A DNA stretch of 64,000 nucleotides from Blastocatellia bacterium (GCA_003487805.1 DNNE01000060.1:5330-69329); one strand, 5' to 3'. Positions 19,650 through 29,607 are shown, numbered from the stretch's first letter. Numbers and translations are program-made. Notes: generated from the sequence alone by a model not told the origin.

Positions 19650-21662
19650 TCAATAGCCGCCCACGTGAATTGCCGGACGCTTCTCTTCGTCCGGCTCGGC
19701 CTGCCTGAGCACTTCGCGGGTGACAGGAGCGGTGTCCCCTCGGCCGAACGCCACGTAATCGAAAAGATAGGCAATGGGATTCTTAGAACCCCAGTGGAAA
19801 TAGGCGTGCGGAACCTTTCCGGTTTGGTCGCGAAGATAAAGAAGAAAAGCAGCGATGGTGTTTGGGACCGCAGGCCCCTCTGCGCGCAAAACGCGGTAGC
19901 CGCCCACCTCTGCGCCTTCCACTCTCATCGCATTCGCAAATTCAGAAGCATCCCGCACTTCCACTTCGAGAAACAGAATCGGGTCCCGAGCGGAGAGATT
20001 GTGATCCTGGCGGTTCTCCGCTATCTCTCGCCGATACTCTTCCGGGTTGCTATCCTCCGGGCAGTTAGTGATTATGCGAAGAGTTCCCTGGGTCGCCGCC
20101 TCATCGAGGAAACGTTGGGCGGTCTCGTCTATCTCAACACTCTCGACTCGCAGTTCAGTGGTGCGTGCAATTCGCGAAAGAAGTGAAACCAGAAGAATAA
20201 GTGCGATGAAGAATCCAGCTATCTTGATGCCGTCCGGACGTTCGATGACGTTCACTACCGTCGTGTACGCGAACACGACGGAGATGAGCGCGAAAGCTGT
20301 GGCCCACAGCATTTGCTTACGACGCAGTGCCGAGATTGTGACTGCGACCGCAGCCGAACTCATCAAGACAAGAACACCGGTAGCGTAGGCTCCGCCTTGT
20401 GCATTCACGTCAGCTTTGAAGATGAGGGTAATGGCGAAGGCGATGATCGTGAAGACGATAACGAGCGGTCGCATCGCGCGCGTCCAGTCCGGCGCCATGC
20501 CGTAGCGCGGCAGGTAGCGCGGAACGATGTTAAGCAGTCCGGCCATCGCCGATGCACCCGCGAACCACAAAATCAAAATTGTGCTGACATCATAGACAGT
20601 GCCGAAGACAGGACCGAGGAAATCGTGAGCCAGGTAGGCGAGGGCGCGGCCGGCCGCTTCCCCGGCCGGCAAGTCACCATGCGCCGGGCGAAACTTCTCG
20701 GGCGAGATTAGCAGCGTCGTGATAAAGCTACTGGCGATCAGCAGCACGCTCATAATCAGTGCGGCAACGAAGAGCAGCTTCTTGGTGTTGCGTATGCGCC
20801 CGCGCGGATTCTCCTCAGTGTCGCCGGGGTCTCCTTCGACGAGTGGCATTACCGCTACACCAGTTTCAAAGCCTGAGAGCCCTAATGCGAGTTTTGGAAA
20901 GACGAGGAGCCCGATCAGAATGATCATGGTCCAGTTGCCACCGACGCGTGGATGGGCAAGCACCGCGGTCTGCCAACTTGAAATAACCGACGGGTTTTGC
21001 ACCACGTGGTACAAACCTATGCAGAGTACGATTAAGTTGAGAATGAGATAGGCAGTAACAAGTACGACGGCGATCCCGATGGCCTCCTTGAAGCCTTTTA
21101 TGAAGACGCCTGAAAGCAGACTAATGAGAGCAAGCGTGATGCCGATGCTCACCGCTGTCGGGCGGAAGCCATTGAGCATATTATGCATCAGCGGGTTTTC
21201 GACGATATGCGCTGTCGCGTCTGCCGCCGAGAGTGTGATCGTAATTATGAAATCGGTTGCCACAAAGCCTAGCAACACAAGGATGAAGAGCTTGCCCTGC
21301 CACCACGACAGAAGCTTCGCGAGCATCGAGATCGAGCCTTCGCCATGTGGGCTTTCCTCCGTCACGCGGCGGTAGATGGGGAGTGCCCCCAACAGTGTGA
21401 GAAGCACGAGAATTATTGTCGCCACGGGAGAGAGCGCGCCGGCGGCAAGGAAGGCGATTCCCGGTTGGTAGCCGAGCGTTGAAAAGTAATCAACGCCCGT
21501 CAAGCACATTACTTTGTACCAGGAGTGATGGCGGTGGATCTCCTTCTCACACTCGAAGGGCCCATCCATTTCCTTGATATAGCCCTCAAGCAACCAGCGC
21601 CTGAACGCACTTATCGGTAGCTTTGGCCGCACCGATTGAGACGCCTGGGCAGTCGTAACCAT
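19650..21662 (-). CDS. APC-superfamily amino acid permease
   Basis: This 670-residue protein has about twelve hydrophobic membrane helices between residues 60 and 500 and a soluble C-terminal part of about 160 residues. The segment [15 protein letters not shown] in the first helix is the unwound substrate-binding region of APC transporters, and [14 protein letters not shown] resembles helix 6. The family carries amino acids or related compounds across the inner membrane by proton or cation coupling. The C-terminal soluble domain (about 505-670) suggests regulation. The stop is near 19650, and the start ATG 21662 has GGGAGGCAAGGCCG-like sequence upstream. Substrate is unknown. Confidence 0.88.
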   Translation of the reverse strand: MVTTAQASQSVRPKLPISAFRRWLLEGYIKEMDGPFECEKEIHRHHSWYKVMCLTGVDYFSTLGYQPGIAFLAAGALSPVATIILVLLTLLGALPIYRRVTEESPHGEGSISMLAKLLSWWQGKLFILVLLGFVATDFIITITLSAADATAHIVENPLMHNMLNGFRPTAVSIGITLALISLLSGVFIKGFKEAIGIAVVLVTAYLILNLIVLCIGLYHVVQNPSVISSWQTAVLAHPRVGGNWTMIILIGLLVFPKLALGLSGFETGVAVMPLVEGDPGDTEENPRGRIRNTKKLLFVAALIMSVLLIASSFITTLLISPEKFRPAHGDLPAGEAAGRALAYLAHDFLGPVFGTVYDVSTILILWFAGASAMAGLLNIVPRYLPRYGMAPDWTRAMRPLVIVFTIIAFAITLIFKADVNAQGGAYATGVLVLMSSAAVAVTISALRRKQMLWATAFALISVVFAYTTVVNVIERPDGIKIAGFFIALILLVSLLSRIARTTELRVESVEIDETAQRFLDEAATQGTLRIITNCPEDSNPEEYRREIAENRQDHNLSARDPILFLEVEVRDASEFANAMRVEGAEVGGYRVLRAEGPAVPNTIAAFLLYLRDQTGKVPHAYFHWGSKNPIAYLFDYVAFGRGDTAPVTREVLRQAEPDEEKRPAIHVGGY

Positions 21663-21818
21663 CGGCCTTGCCTCCCTACCCGTGTGATTATCTAACTACA
21701 CCAATTGTAGTTGTCATTCTACTTCAAGTTTGTCTGTCCGCAGGGAGAACGGTGGGAGTCTTACAACTTTCCATTTTTTCAAAGCTAGAGAATAAGCACA
21801 GCGGCACCGTTGGTTAAT

Positions 21819-21973
21819 CTATTCTTGACCAATGTGTACGGCGCCCACGTCCTTGAGCAATGCTTCGAGCCTGTTCCTGTCAGCGTCGTCGCCTGACTTG
21901 GTTTCGACACCCAGGAAAATGCCCCCTCGCGCAAGCCGGCAACGTAGACCGTACCGCGATGCTCTTTGGCCAT
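21819..21973 (-). pseudogene. Small stress-type protein gene broken by a one-base deletion
   Basis: From ATG 21973 the frame reads MAKEHRGTVYVAGLREG and then degenerates. If the run of five G at 21922-21926 (C on the + strand) had one more base, the frame would continue as GIFLGVETKSGDDADRNRLE...HIGQE and stop at 21819-21821, giving about 51 residues. The restored C-terminal part resembles the RGG-[IV]-L-V-x-V-x-[AT] ending of YflT/DUF1269-type general stress proteins, though only loosely. The break is in a homopolymer, so a sequencing error or phase-variable switch is as possible as true decay. Confidence 0.6.
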
Positions 21974-22016
21974 GACAAATCAATTTCCTTCATCGAAATC
22001 GTGCAACCGATTCGAT

Positions 22017-22178
22017 CTACTTCTGAGGGGTTGTAACGTTAATATCAACCTGCGTCTTTTTGCCGCCAAATACACCGGCTCGATAAGCAAAGAACGCGGC
22101 CACCAGCACGATAATAAATATCACCAGGACAGCAACCACGCCCGCGCTGCCGCCTCCTCCATTGCCGTTGTCACCCAT
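22017..22178 (-). CDS. Small single-span membrane protein
   Basis: ATG 22178 follows a strong AAGGAGA site, giving 53 residues: a Gly/Asn-rich N-terminus, one membrane helix ([20 protein letters not shown], about 14-33) and a short polar tail ending in VTTPQK. An upstream in-frame start at 22208 is less likely, because it would place this ribosome site inside the gene. Function is unknown. It opens the set of small, strongly translated genes that make up the 22-27 kb stretch. Confidence 0.75.
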   Translation of the reverse strand: MGDNGNGGGGSAGVVAVLVIFIIVLVAAFFAYRAGVFGGKKTQVDINVTTPQK

Positions 22179-22254
22179 TAAATTCTCCTTAAGAGAAAAG
22201 TACCTCATAGCGCTAATGACGCTGCAAGAGTGTCATTAACCCGTGCCGTTAGCC

Positions 22255-22455
22255 TTACCGCTCATTCGTTGGCTGGAATAAACGATCAAAAGCTGGAAGC
22301 GATTCCGCACGCGCTTCCTGCCGAAATTCCCGAACCCACGAGCGGACTGCTCTCGACCATCGGTTTCGGTCATCGTCAAATTCCATCTGGGACCGTACCT
22401 CTGTGGATTCGCGTTCCGCTTTCTTGATCAGCTTTATTAGTGATTTAGTGTTCAT
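22255..22455 (-). CDS. Small charged hypothetical protein
   Basis: This is a 66-residue soluble protein, rich in Arg and Glu, probably helical (LIKLIKKAERESTEVRSQ, then VREFRQEARAE). The start ATG 22455 is preceded by AAGGAGCT at perfect spacing, which is the main evidence that it is real. No family is recognised. The upstream DNA (22456-22560) may contain its promoter. Confidence 0.65.
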   Translation of the reverse strand: MNTKSLIKLIKKAERESTEVRSQMEFDDDRNRWSRAVRSWVREFRQEARAESLPAFDRLFQPTNER

Positions 22456-22946
22456 AGCTCCTTACCCTGAAAGTCTCACCATGAAAGAAACGCCGCACGC
22501 TTGCCAACTCCTAGCGCGCAGACCCGGTTCAATCGGCGTGCCGCTTACAGAATTGTGCGGTAACACCCAAAAACTCTAAGTAGACCTGTCTCGGAATAAT
22601 GCGCAGGGTGTGAGTCAAACGAACAGCACGGCCAGTCGCAATGCTCTCTTGATTTGTTGCTTCGTTCCAGTATGAGGCGATTCATATTCGTAACTCATCT
22701 ATGGTACGTGCGTTGCTCGTGGGCCGACGACTTCTACTCGTTATGAAGCGAGTGCCTGGCGGGTGGACTTCTAACAATTTGTCTCAATAACAAAAGGGGG
22801 CGAGCAAATGGGAGATATCAAAGCCCCTTTAGGCGAAGATGCTTGCGTGGGCACGACCTAAAGGTATGCGCACGCCACTGAAGCAGCGTCGAGGATCAAA
22901 ACCTTGATTGCTTCTAAGAATGTTGGTGGAAAAAGGAGACCTAAGT
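22456..22946. other. Intergenic region between divergent small genes
   Basis: About 490 bases hold no supported gene. One possible extracytoplasmic-sigma-type promoter for the minus-strand gene at 22455 is the pair GAACC ... GTT read on the minus strand around 22530-22500, but only by resemblance. Nothing else stands out. Confidence 0.4.
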
Positions 22947-23093
22947 ATGCTTTGGACCATAATCGTAATTCTGCTAGTGCTCTGGTTGCTCGGATTCATC
23001 GGCCACGTCGGAGGCGGATTAATTCACCTCTTGCTCGTAGTGGCAGTAATCGTACTGGTAATCAATTTACTAACCGGCCGCAGGGCTGTTTAG
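22947..23093 (+). CDS. Lmo0937-family small membrane protein
   Basis: ATG 22947 follows AAAGGAG, giving 48 residues that are almost entirely two membrane helices (MLWTIIVILLVLWLLGFI and LLLVVAVIVLVINLL), with GHVGGGLIH between them. This matches the tiny Lmo0937/DUF5670-type membrane proteins found beside stress genes in many bacteria. The function is not known. A longer frame starting at 22908 is less likely because the ribosome site sits inside it. Confidence 0.8.
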   Translation: MLWTIIVILLVLWLLGFIGHVGGGLIHLLLVVAVIVLVINLLTGRRAV

Positions 23094-23119
23094 TTTCAAT
23101 TCAAAGGAGCAACACAACG

Positions 23120-23323
23120 ATGGCTAAGAATACCGGGAGCGGTTCGCGCAAAGGTGCAGTCAAGGACCGCACGCAAACTGACAACCCGAAGACAAACCAG
23201 TGGGTCGAACGGGACGAAGAAAAGGGAAGTCCCAAGAAAGGCCAATTCAAGAATGTGAAGGAAGATGGCGAACCCTTCAAAGGTGTTGCGAAGGAACCAG
23301 ATAAGCGACGACGCCAAAGCTAG
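23120..23323 (+). CDS. Small Lys/Asp-rich hydrophilic protein
   Basis: ATG 23120 is preceded by CAAAGGAGCAA, giving 67 residues that are strongly hydrophilic (MAKNTGSGSRKGAVKDRTQ, later FKGVAKEPDKRRRQS) and likely disordered. The composition resembles small KGG-like or stress-induced hydrophilic proteins, but no firm family is recognised. The ribosome site and leader match those of the next gene, so the two were probably made to be expressed together. Confidence 0.7.
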   Translation: MAKNTGSGSRKGAVKDRTQTDNPKTNQWVERDEEKGSPKKGQFKNVKEDGEPFKGVAKEPDKRRRQS

Positions 23324-23354
23324 ACGGATAAACTCCAAAGGAGCAAGGCAAACT

Positions 23355-23657
23355 ATGGCGACTAAAAAAACGACAAAGAAAAAATCAACGGCTACTGGAA
23401 CCTCTAAGAAGCGCTCTGGCTCGAAGAAACCGAGCGCAACCACTAAGAAGAAAGCTGGCAAGAAATCAGGTAAGTCAAAATCATCCGCAGGAATTTTCAG
23501 CAAGGCCAAGAAAGTCGCCCGCAAAGTTCTAGCCGGGGCGGCAAAAGGTGCGGTGGCGGGCGCAGCCGAAGCGGGGAGCAAGGCTACTGGAATCGGGCAA
23601 GCCTCTAAGAGCGATAGCCAGGACAAAAGCAAATCAGCAAAGCGAAGGAGTCGTTAG
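23355..23657 (+). CDS. Histone H1-like Lys/Ala-rich protein
   Basis: This 100-residue basic protein starts at ATG 23355 behind CAAAGGAGCAA. Its first half is Lys/Thr/Ser-rich (KKTTKKKSTATGTSKKRSGS) and its middle is an amphipathic helix (KKVARKVLAGAAKGAVAGAA). It resembles bacterial histone H1-like or AlgP-type DNA-binding tails and could compact DNA under stress; that is inference from composition. The hemerythrin protein at 31191 carries a similar tail. Confidence 0.75.
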   Translation: MATKKTTKKKSTATGTSKKRSGSKKPSATTKKKAGKKSGKSKSSAGIFSKAKKVARKVLAGAAKGAVAGAAEAGSKATGIGQASKSDSQDKSKSAKRRSR

Positions 23658-23737
23658 TTAGGCGATTGTCGCGGCCGCGGAGGGGAGCAATGGCGGCTAT
23701 TCATATTCATCAGTCATTGATTCCGCCGGAACGGAAA

Positions 23738-24217
23738 TTAGATTAGCGCTTTCTTCGCGGTTTCGATTCGGAGGTTCTCAACTCGATCGCGCTGGTTCTG
23801 TGCGCGCTGGATCAGACGCCCGTAATCCAATATTCGCAATGAGGGCGATTTCTCCGCAGCCGCCGTTAGAGCTATCCACAAAGATCGTTTTCCTTCGATT
23901 CCCAGCGACAACGCTTCCAAGGATTCAAATAATCGGAAAGACCTATCCTCCGGATCGTCAAAGCGGAGTTTTAGCTCCGTCACTTTCTCGGCGAGCCATG
24001 CCGACGCTTTTCGCGTCCGGCTCTCGGCGATATCGAGGTGCTCCATCAAACCCTGGAGTTCATCGCGATCAGCGGCGATATCGGCACGAAGTTGTGTGAA
24101 GAAAGTACCCAACTCGCCCTCGGAATGAGTGGCTTGCAAATGATCCAACAGCTCAAGAGCCACCACAGAGCCTGCGAGATGATCGTTCAGGTATGTAGCT
24201 ATATATTCGTCCGCCAT
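23738..24217 (-). CDS. Helical-bundle hypothetical protein, ferritin-like
   Basis: This 159-residue, all-helical, soluble protein begins MADEYIATYLNDHLAGSVVAL and has an even spread of Glu and His typical of four-helix bundles that handle metal or act as stress proteins. The sequence HLAGSVVALELLDHL followed by helices with EL...H...E is reminiscent of ferritin-like domains, but the di-iron ExxH pairs are not clear. ATG 24217 lies behind AAGGAGAG. It is found in a stress-gene setting. Confidence 0.75.
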   Translation of the reverse strand: MADEYIATYLNDHLAGSVVALELLDHLQATHSEGELGTFFTQLRADIAADRDELQGLMEHLDIAESRTRKASAWLAEKVTELKLRFDDPEDRSFRLFESLEALSLGIEGKRSLWIALTAAAEKSPSLRILDYGRLIQRAQNQRDRVENLRIETAKKALI

Positions 24218-24307
24218 ATTCTCTCCTTGGTGCTATAGCAACTATCGTGATGCTAAACATCAAGGTGCAACCTCTTATCGGTCTTAGAGCAGTTGACAGA
24301 CCGGTAT

Positions 24308-25237
24308 CTATTTGGCTTTCGCCGAATTCAAACTGAAACAATTCAAGGATGCACCCTTAACTCGAATCGCCGCGTATGTGCCCAACGCCGCGATGACGAT
24401 GGCTGCAATATTCAACAGTAGCCCAATCACCCGCCGCGCCGGAGGAGTCGAATCGGAAGCCGGAAATCCCAGCACCAGACACAATCCCAGCCAGGCCGGA
24501 ATAATTGCGATTTGAGCCGTTGCGGCTAATCCAATCATCTCTCGCCGGCCGACGTCATCTGCAGTTGCCAGCCCGGCGGCGACTCCTACAGCGAACGAAA
24601 AGAGAAAGCCCGTCGCCAGTGAATTGAAATCCGAATATTGGACCGGTGGATTACTTAAGAGCCCAATAATGACACCTCCGACGACCAGGAGGCTGATAGC
24701 AACGATAAGCGAATACAGTCCTTGAAGTGCTAGTCGCCACTGCTGCGTCCAGAGTCCAAAGCCAACGCTTAGCATCAAAGGCAGCAGGGGAATGAAGAGC
24801 AACCCGGCAATTATGAAGAGCAATTTGAATTCAACCAACCCATAAGCGAGTAGCAGTGCGCCGATCAGGATTCTTCCCACGAAGCCGTACGTAACCTGAG
24901 AGAATTGCCACAGCTCTTCAAAGAGATCCACGCAAGGTTCTACCAGCGGTCGCGCCAGGGTGCTCAACTTTTCACGGGAGACCAAGGCTCGCGGTTGGCG
25001 AACGGCGATTGAAAATTTCTCGACGTCAAAAAAAGACGCGCTGGTGAACTCGTCCATGAATGCCTTTGCCATGGGCGTGCCCACGTCCATCTCGATTGAA
25101 TCTTTTATCGTTTCCAACCCGGTGGTGTTCAGAACGCGCTTCTCAGACACAGACACTTCGGAGATGCCAACCGCAAATGCAATCCTGGCGATTTGAGGAG
25201 CACAACCCTGGGGACCTGTTACGGTAATCTGTCTCAT
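24308..25237 (-). CDS. Membrane protein with soluble N-terminal domain (DUF389-like)
   Basis: From ATG 25237 (a TTG at 25261 is the alternative) the protein has 309 residues. The first about 100 form a soluble alpha/beta domain (MRQITVTGPQGCAPQIARIA). The rest has about seven or eight membrane helices, including LLFIIAGLLFIPLLPLMLSV and SLIVAISLLVVGGVIIGLL. A short regulatory domain followed by a membrane bundle is the layout of DUF389 proteins, but I do not see their exact signature, so the family call is tentative. It is probably an inner-membrane protein of unknown transport or stress function. Confidence 0.7.
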   Translation of the reverse strand: MRQITVTGPQGCAPQIARIAFAVGISEVSVSEKRVLNTTGLETIKDSIEMDVGTPMAKAFMDEFTSASFFDVEKFSIAVRQPRALVSREKLSTLARPLVEPCVDLFEELWQFSQVTYGFVGRILIGALLLAYGLVEFKLLFIIAGLLFIPLLPLMLSVGFGLWTQQWRLALQGLYSLIVAISLLVVGGVIIGLLSNPPVQYSDFNSLATGFLFSFAVGVAAGLATADDVGRREMIGLAATAQIAIIPAWLGLCLVLGFPASDSTPPARRVIGLLLNIAAIVIAALGTYAAIRVKGASLNCFSLNSAKAK

Positions 25238-25532
25238 AGTTGAGAGAGGCGTCTGGCACAAGTCACTGTCTGGCGATCATTTCGTATGACACGACTATTC
25301 GCATGACTCCTATACACAGGACGACGCAATAACTGTCTAGTTCCTAATCGTTCGAGCAATCAATTAGGGTCAGACGGAAAACCCGCAAGCACAGTGCCAG
25401 CGTTAGTTCATCGACCAAATTCGAGGAAATATTCGGAACGCTTTGGCTGAGATTCCCCATTTTGAATTGGCCTGCAAGTTGCTTCAGTCCACGCCGAGCA
25501 AAACAAAATGCGTGAGATGGAGGGGACAGACT

Positions 25533-25637
25533 ATGAAGACAGACAACGAGAAAGGTAAGGTCGGTTACATCATACTGTGGCTCCTGGGAGTACCGATTTC
25601 AGTATTGTTATTGATCGCGCTCCTGCGGGCCTGCTGA
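25533..25637 (+). CDS. 34-residue membrane peptide
   Basis: ATG 25533 is preceded by GGAGGGGACAG, giving MKTDNEKGKVGYIILWLLG followed by a membrane helix that ends LLLIALLRAC. Tiny proteins of this wording (MKTD/E..KGKVGYIILW) recur in many stress clusters and are often overlooked. The role is unknown. Confidence 0.75.
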   Translation: MKTDNEKGKVGYIILWLLGVPISVLLLIALLRAC

Positions 25638-25671
25638 GCGCGTGGGCCTAAACTTAATGAGGAAAATAAAG

Positions 25672-26136
25672 ATGAAAAAGAGAGTCTTATTCTTAAGCAC
25701 CGTCGGTATTGCCGCAGGGTTGTTATACGCGCTCGGAATCCACGGGCGCAAAAATGGACCAGCGAGCGAACAGTCAAAAGATCGCAAGTTGTCGGGGAAT
25801 GCGCGAGCCTTAGCTGATGAGGTAGTTGCAACTGATTTATCCGGGCAAGCCGAACGAGCTTCTATGGGTCGGATTGAAAACGGCAAGGCAGTGGTGACGG
25901 GAATCCAAGCTGAGCTGGCAATCGACGACCAGGGTACTGATCAATTTGAGGCTTCACAGATCCTCAAGAACATCCGCGACGGTGCTTTTGACGCCAGTGA
26001 CGAAAAGCTGGCCCTGGCCCTCGGCCGGCCAACTGAGGAGATTGAGGAGTGGACCAGCGGCAGCGGACTGATCGATGGCGACGTGATAATGAAAGCCCGG
26101 GCACTGGCCCTTCAACGCGGCCTGGAGGTTGAGTGA
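25672..26136 (+). CDS. Signal-anchored hypothetical protein
   Basis: ATG 25672 follows GAGGAAAATAAAG and gives 154 residues. A signal or membrane anchor (KKRVLFLSTVGIAAGLLYAL) is followed by a soluble acidic domain with QILKNIRDGAFDASDEKLALALGRP, which looks like a small helical recognition domain. No family is recognised. It overlaps none of its neighbours and follows the 34-residue peptide by 34 bp. Confidence 0.7.
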   Translation: MKKRVLFLSTVGIAAGLLYALGIHGRKNGPASEQSKDRKLSGNARALADEVVATDLSGQAERASMGRIENGKAVVTGIQAELAIDDQGTDQFEASQILKNIRDGAFDASDEKLALALGRPTEEIEEWTSGSGLIDGDVIMKARALALQRGLEVE

Positions 26137-26151
26137 GGTCACTTAAAAAGT

Positions 26152-26460
26152 ATGCACCTCGTTCAACTACTCCTCCCACTGCACGACAACCATAAACAGG
26201 CATTTCCTAACGCTTACTTCAACAAGGTACGTGAAGATTTGACGAACCGCTTCGGTGGCGTCACTGCGTTCGTCCGTTCTCCTGCCGTCGGACTCTGGAA
26301 GGAACACTATGACGATATAAATCGTGATGAAGTGGTCATGTTCGAAGTGCTGGCTGAGCAACTCGATAGAGAGTGGTGGGCTGACTATAGGAAGCAATTG
26401 CAAGAGAGATTTCGGCAAGAAGAACTTCTAATCTGGGCTTCGGATATTACGAAGTTGTGA
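26152..26460 (+). CDS. Conserved-type hypothetical protein
   Basis: This 102-residue soluble protein begins MHLVQLLLPLHDNHKQAFP and ends with WADYRKQLQERFRQEELLIW. It contains FNKVREDLTNRFGGVTAFVRSP, which reads like a small ferredoxin-like alpha-beta sandwich. It lies 15 bp behind the preceding gene. I do not recognise a named family. The ribosome site is weak, so it may depend on coupling. Confidence 0.7.
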   Translation: MHLVQLLLPLHDNHKQAFPNAYFNKVREDLTNRFGGVTAFVRSPAVGLWKEHYDDINRDEVVMFEVLAEQLDREWWADYRKQLQERFRQEELLIWASDITKL

Positions 26461-26636
26461 CGCAGACTTTCGGTCTTCCGATGAAGTTAGTGGCACTCAT
26501 CTTGCTCCAGGGTCTTCACGCCTAATTAGTAGCTGCAATCTGTTTTGAATGAATGCAGCGAAGCTCAAGTCAATGTCGGTTTTGAGACTTGACGACAACT
26601 CAAGCAGTTAACATTTCGAACATGGGAGGAAGAATC

Positions 26637-26804
26637 ATGGCAGACGATCGTAAAGAAAATCAGGGTGGTCAGCAGGGCGGTCAACAGGCTCCGGGCCGTC
26701 AAGGCGATGGACAAGAGGCCGGCGGCCGACCAGGTCAACAGGGCAGCGAGCAGGGTGGCCAACCAGGTGGCGGTCAAAAAGGTGATCAGCAAAGCGACCG
26801 CTAG
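26637..26804 (+). CDS. Gly/Gln-rich disordered small protein
   Basis: ATG 26637 lies behind GGGAGGAAGAATC and opens 55 residues made almost only of Gly, Gln, Asp, Pro and Arg (for example GGQQGGQQAPGRQGDGQEAG). This is a disordered, strongly hydrophilic protein like those induced by desiccation or osmotic stress; the function is inference. A clear hairpin follows the stop (26819-26846). Confidence 0.7.
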   Translation: MADDRKENQGGQQGGQQAPGRQGDGQEAGGRPGQQGSEQGGQPGGGQKGDQQSDR

Positions 26805-26818
26805 TTCCAGTGTGGTGA

Positions 26819-26846
26819 CGAGGTGAGTCCGATTGGGCTCACCTCG
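26819..26846 (+). terminator. Hairpin after the Gly/Gln-rich gene
   Basis: CGAGGTGAG (26819-26827) pairs perfectly with CTCACCTCG (26838-26846) around a ten-base loop. It starts 14 bases after the stop at 26804. There is no T-run after it, so it may stop transcription or only stabilise the short mRNA. Confidence 0.55.
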
Positions 26847-26908
26847 CATTGCCATCATGCAAGAGTGATTTTCTTTCACTCACACTCATTCATTCAGGAG
26901 ACACCTAC

Positions 26909-27697
26909 ATGACAAGGAATACGGGTAAACTCGCCATTATTACCGGCGCTTCAACAGGTATCGGCTATGAACTAGCTCGGTGTTGCGCCGAGGACGGTTT
27001 TGACTTGTTGATTGCTGCCGATGAACCAGAGATCCATGAAGCGGCTGAAGATTTTAAGAAGCTCGGCGTTGAAGTCGCGGCGATCGAAGCAGACTTGGCG
27101 ACGAGTGAAGGAGTGGACGTCCTCTATGCCGCTGCCAGCGGGCGCGCGGTTGATGCCTTACTGGCCAATGCCGGTCTTGGCTTGGGAGGCGCGTTTCTCG
27201 ATCAGAACTTCGACGAGATTCATCACGTCATAGACACCAATATCACCGGCACGATTTACCTGGCGCAAAAAGTGGGCAGAGATATGCGCTCACGTGGACA
27301 GGGACGCATTCTCTTTACCGGTTCGATCGCAGGCTTTACTCCGGGAAGCTTCAACGCAACTTATAACGGCACCAAAGCTTTCGTCGACTCGTTCTCGTTT
27401 GCTTTGCGGAATGAACTAAAAGACACGGGTGTGACGGTAACGTGTCTTATGCCTGGCGCTACTGAAACTGAATTTTTCGAGCGGGCCGATATGCTCGACA
27501 CAAGAATTGGTCAATCGAAGAAAGACGATCCGGTCGATGTAGCAAAGGCAGGCTACGAAGCGATGATGAGCGGGGAAGGCGATGTCGTCACCGGGTTTAA
27601 GAACAAAGTAATGTCCGCCGCCGCGTTGTTCACTCCTTCAGACACTCTGGCAGAACAGCATCGCAAGAAGGCAGAACCCGGCTCAGCAAAGAAGTAA
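26909..27697 (+). CDS. Short-chain dehydrogenase/reductase
   Basis: This 262-residue Rossmann-fold oxidoreductase starts at ATG 26909 behind CAGGAGACACC. It has the nucleotide-binding motif TGASTGIG (13-20), the NAG motif in LLANAGLG, Ser in FTGSIAGF and the catalytic Tyr-X3-Lys in YNGTKAF. Such enzymes reduce or oxidise carbonyl/alcohol groups with NAD(P)H; the substrate is unknown. The next genes (SRPBCC protein, zinc dehydrogenase) follow closely in the same direction and probably form one operon. Confidence 0.9.
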   Translation: MTRNTGKLAIITGASTGIGYELARCCAEDGFDLLIAADEPEIHEAAEDFKKLGVEVAAIEADLATSEGVDVLYAAASGRAVDALLANAGLGLGGAFLDQNFDEIHHVIDTNITGTIYLAQKVGRDMRSRGQGRILFTGSIAGFTPGSFNATYNGTKAFVDSFSFALRNELKDTGVTVTCLMPGATETEFFERADMLDTRIGQSKKDDPVDVAKAGYEAMMSGEGDVVTGFKNKVMSAAALFTPSDTLAEQHRKKAEPGSAKK

Positions 27698-27724
27698 GGA
27701 ATACGTCAACGCGGAGAACTAAGA

Positions 27725-28432
27725 ATGAACGAGACTCCTTTAACGCAGGAAGTCATCGACGGCGCGAACGTGGAATCCGGTGAGAATGAAGGGCTCTTTG
27801 CTAAAGCGGCCAAGCATCCGTTTATCGCCGGTGGTGCAATTTTGGCCGGTGCCGGACTCGCTTATGCGGCTGTCAAAACCATCCAAAACGCAGCCGACAC
27901 GATTGCGCGCGAGGTTCATATTGAAACTTCAATCGCTATTGATAAGTCGCCCGAGGAGCTTTACGCGTTCTGGCGGGACTTTGAGAATCTCCCGCTTTTC
28001 ATGAAGAACCTTGAATCGGTGATTGAGTTAGACGAGCGGAAGTCACATTGGATGGCCAAGGGTGTCGGGGCAGCGCGGGTCGAGTGGGATGCGGAAATTT
28101 ACAATGAAACAGAGAACGAATTAATTGCCTGGCGATCATTGGAAAATGCAGATGTGGTGAACGCGGGATCGGTGAGATTTCAGAAAGCGCCAACAGGTCA
28201 TGGCACGTACGTGCGCGTTACAGTGAATTACAATCCGCCAGCGGGGAAGTTGGGCGCTACTGTCGCGCAACTTCTGGGCGGTGAGCCGACCCAGCTGATT
28301 AAGGAAGACTTGCGACGGCTGAAGCAAATGATGGAAGTCGGCGAGATTTCGACTATTGATGGTCAAACCTCCGGGCGTGCCGAAAGCGAGGATGCGGAGA
28401 TACCAACGATTAGTCAGGAGATCGAGAAATGA
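27725..28432 (+). CDS. SRPBCC-family protein (cyclase/dehydrase type)
   Basis: This 235-residue protein has an N-terminal hydrophobic segment ([20 protein letters not shown], about 31-50) and an SRPBCC/coenzyme-Q-binding-like domain (about 70-215; [21 protein letters not shown]). Such START-like folds bind hydrophobic ligands. The gene is coupled by ATGA overlap to the zinc dehydrogenase behind it. The SRPBCC-dehydrogenase pairing is frequent in stress islands, but the ligand is unknown. Confidence 0.88.
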   Translation: MNETPLTQEVIDGANVESGENEGLFAKAAKHPFIAGGAILAGAGLAYAAVKTIQNAADTIAREVHIETSIAIDKSPEELYAFWRDFENLPLFMKNLESVIELDERKSHWMAKGVGAARVEWDAEIYNETENELIAWRSLENADVVNAGSVRFQKAPTGHGTYVRVTVNYNPPAGKLGATVAQLLGGEPTQLIKEDLRRLKQMMEVGEISTIDGQTSGRAESEDAEIPTISQEIEK

Positions 28433-29607
28433 AAGCAGTTTGTTGGGAAAGCAAAAAGAACGTTCAAGTGTTGAGCGTTCCCGATCCAAGCATCATCAAT
28501 CCGCGTGACGCGATTTTGAAAATTACCACTACGGCAATTTGCGGTTCCGATCTTCACCTTTACGACGGTTATATTCCCACAATGAAGAAGGGCGACATCT
28601 TGGGCCATGAATTCATGGGGGAAGTGGTCGAACTCGGACACGCGGTAAGGAACTTAAAGAAGGGCGATCGAGTCGTAGTGCCGTTCACCATCGCCTGCGG
28701 AAATTGTTTCTTTTGCAAACGCAACCTCTGGTCAGCCTGCGACAACAGTAATCCCAACGCGGCCACCGCTGAGGCTTTTTACGGCTTCTCTGGTTCGGGA
28801 CTGTTTGGCTACTCACACATGATGGGTGGCTACGCCGGCGGTCAGGCTGAGTACGTGCGCGTGCCTTTCGCCGACGTTGGGCCTTTGCCGATCCCTGACG
28901 AGTTGACTGATGAGCAGGTGCTTTTTCTTTCTGACATTTTTCCGACCGGCTATATGGCGGCAGAGAATTGCAGCATTCAGCCGGGCGACACAGTCGCGGT
29001 CTGGGGTTGTGGACCCGTCGGGCAGTTTGCGATTAAGAGCGCTTTTCTTCTGGGAGCTGAAAGAGTAATCGCGATTGACGATGTGCCAGGCCGCCTGCGA
29101 ATGGCCGCCGAAGAAAGTCAGGCGGAAACTCTCAATTTCAACGACCAGGACATCTACGAAAAGCTGACGGAAATGACCGGCGGTATGGGTCCTGATTCAT
29201 GTATCGATGCCGTGGGTTTGGAGGCACACGGTACCACGATCGACGCGCTTTATGATCGAGCAAAGACGGCGCTCTATCTGGCAACCGATCGCTCACATGC
29301 ATTGCGCCAGGCGATACGCGTTTGTCGCAAGGGCGGGACGATTTCAGTGCCGGGTGTCTATGGCGGGTTTCTCGACAAATTTCCATTTGGCGCCGCATTC
29401 TCGAAAGGTCTGACTTTCAAGATGGGCCAAACGAATGTTCATAAGTATCTTCGCCCGCTGTTGAAGCTCATTCAGAACGGAAAGATAGACCCGTCGTTTG
29501 TCATCACTCACCGGATGTCACTCAACGAAGCAGCGTCCGGATATAGCACGTTCAAGAACGACAAAGACGAATGCATCAAGATAGTCATGAAGCCGGAATT
29601 GAATTGA
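28429..29607 (+). CDS. Zinc-dependent alcohol/formaldehyde dehydrogenase-like
   Basis: This 392-residue medium-chain dehydrogenase has the catalytic zinc motif CGSDLHLY (Cys38) and GHEFMGEV. The structural-zinc cysteines are in [15 protein letters not shown] (about 88-102), and the NAD-binding motif is [10 protein letters not shown] (about 189-198). It resembles the glutathione-independent formaldehyde dehydrogenase-like group with a long insertion ([21 protein letters not shown]). The reaction is NAD-linked alcohol or aldehyde oxidation. The start overlaps the preceding stop, so it is translationally coupled. Confidence 0.92.
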   Translation: MKAVCWESKKNVQVLSVPDPSIINPRDAILKITTTAICGSDLHLYDGYIPTMKKGDILGHEFMGEVVELGHAVRNLKKGDRVVVPFTIACGNCFFCKRNLWSACDNSNPNAATAEAFYGFSGSGLFGYSHMMGGYAGGQAEYVRVPFADVGPLPIPDELTDEQVLFLSDIFPTGYMAAENCSIQPGDTVAVWGCGPVGQFAIKSAFLLGAERVIAIDDVPGRLRMAAEESQAETLNFNDQDIYEKLTEMTGGMGPDSCIDAVGLEAHGTTIDALYDRAKTALYLATDRSHALRQAIRVCRKGGTISVPGVYGGFLDKFPFGAAFSKGLTFKMGQTNVHKYLRPLLKLIQNGKIDPSFVITHRMSLNEAASGYSTFKNDKDECIKIVMKPELN

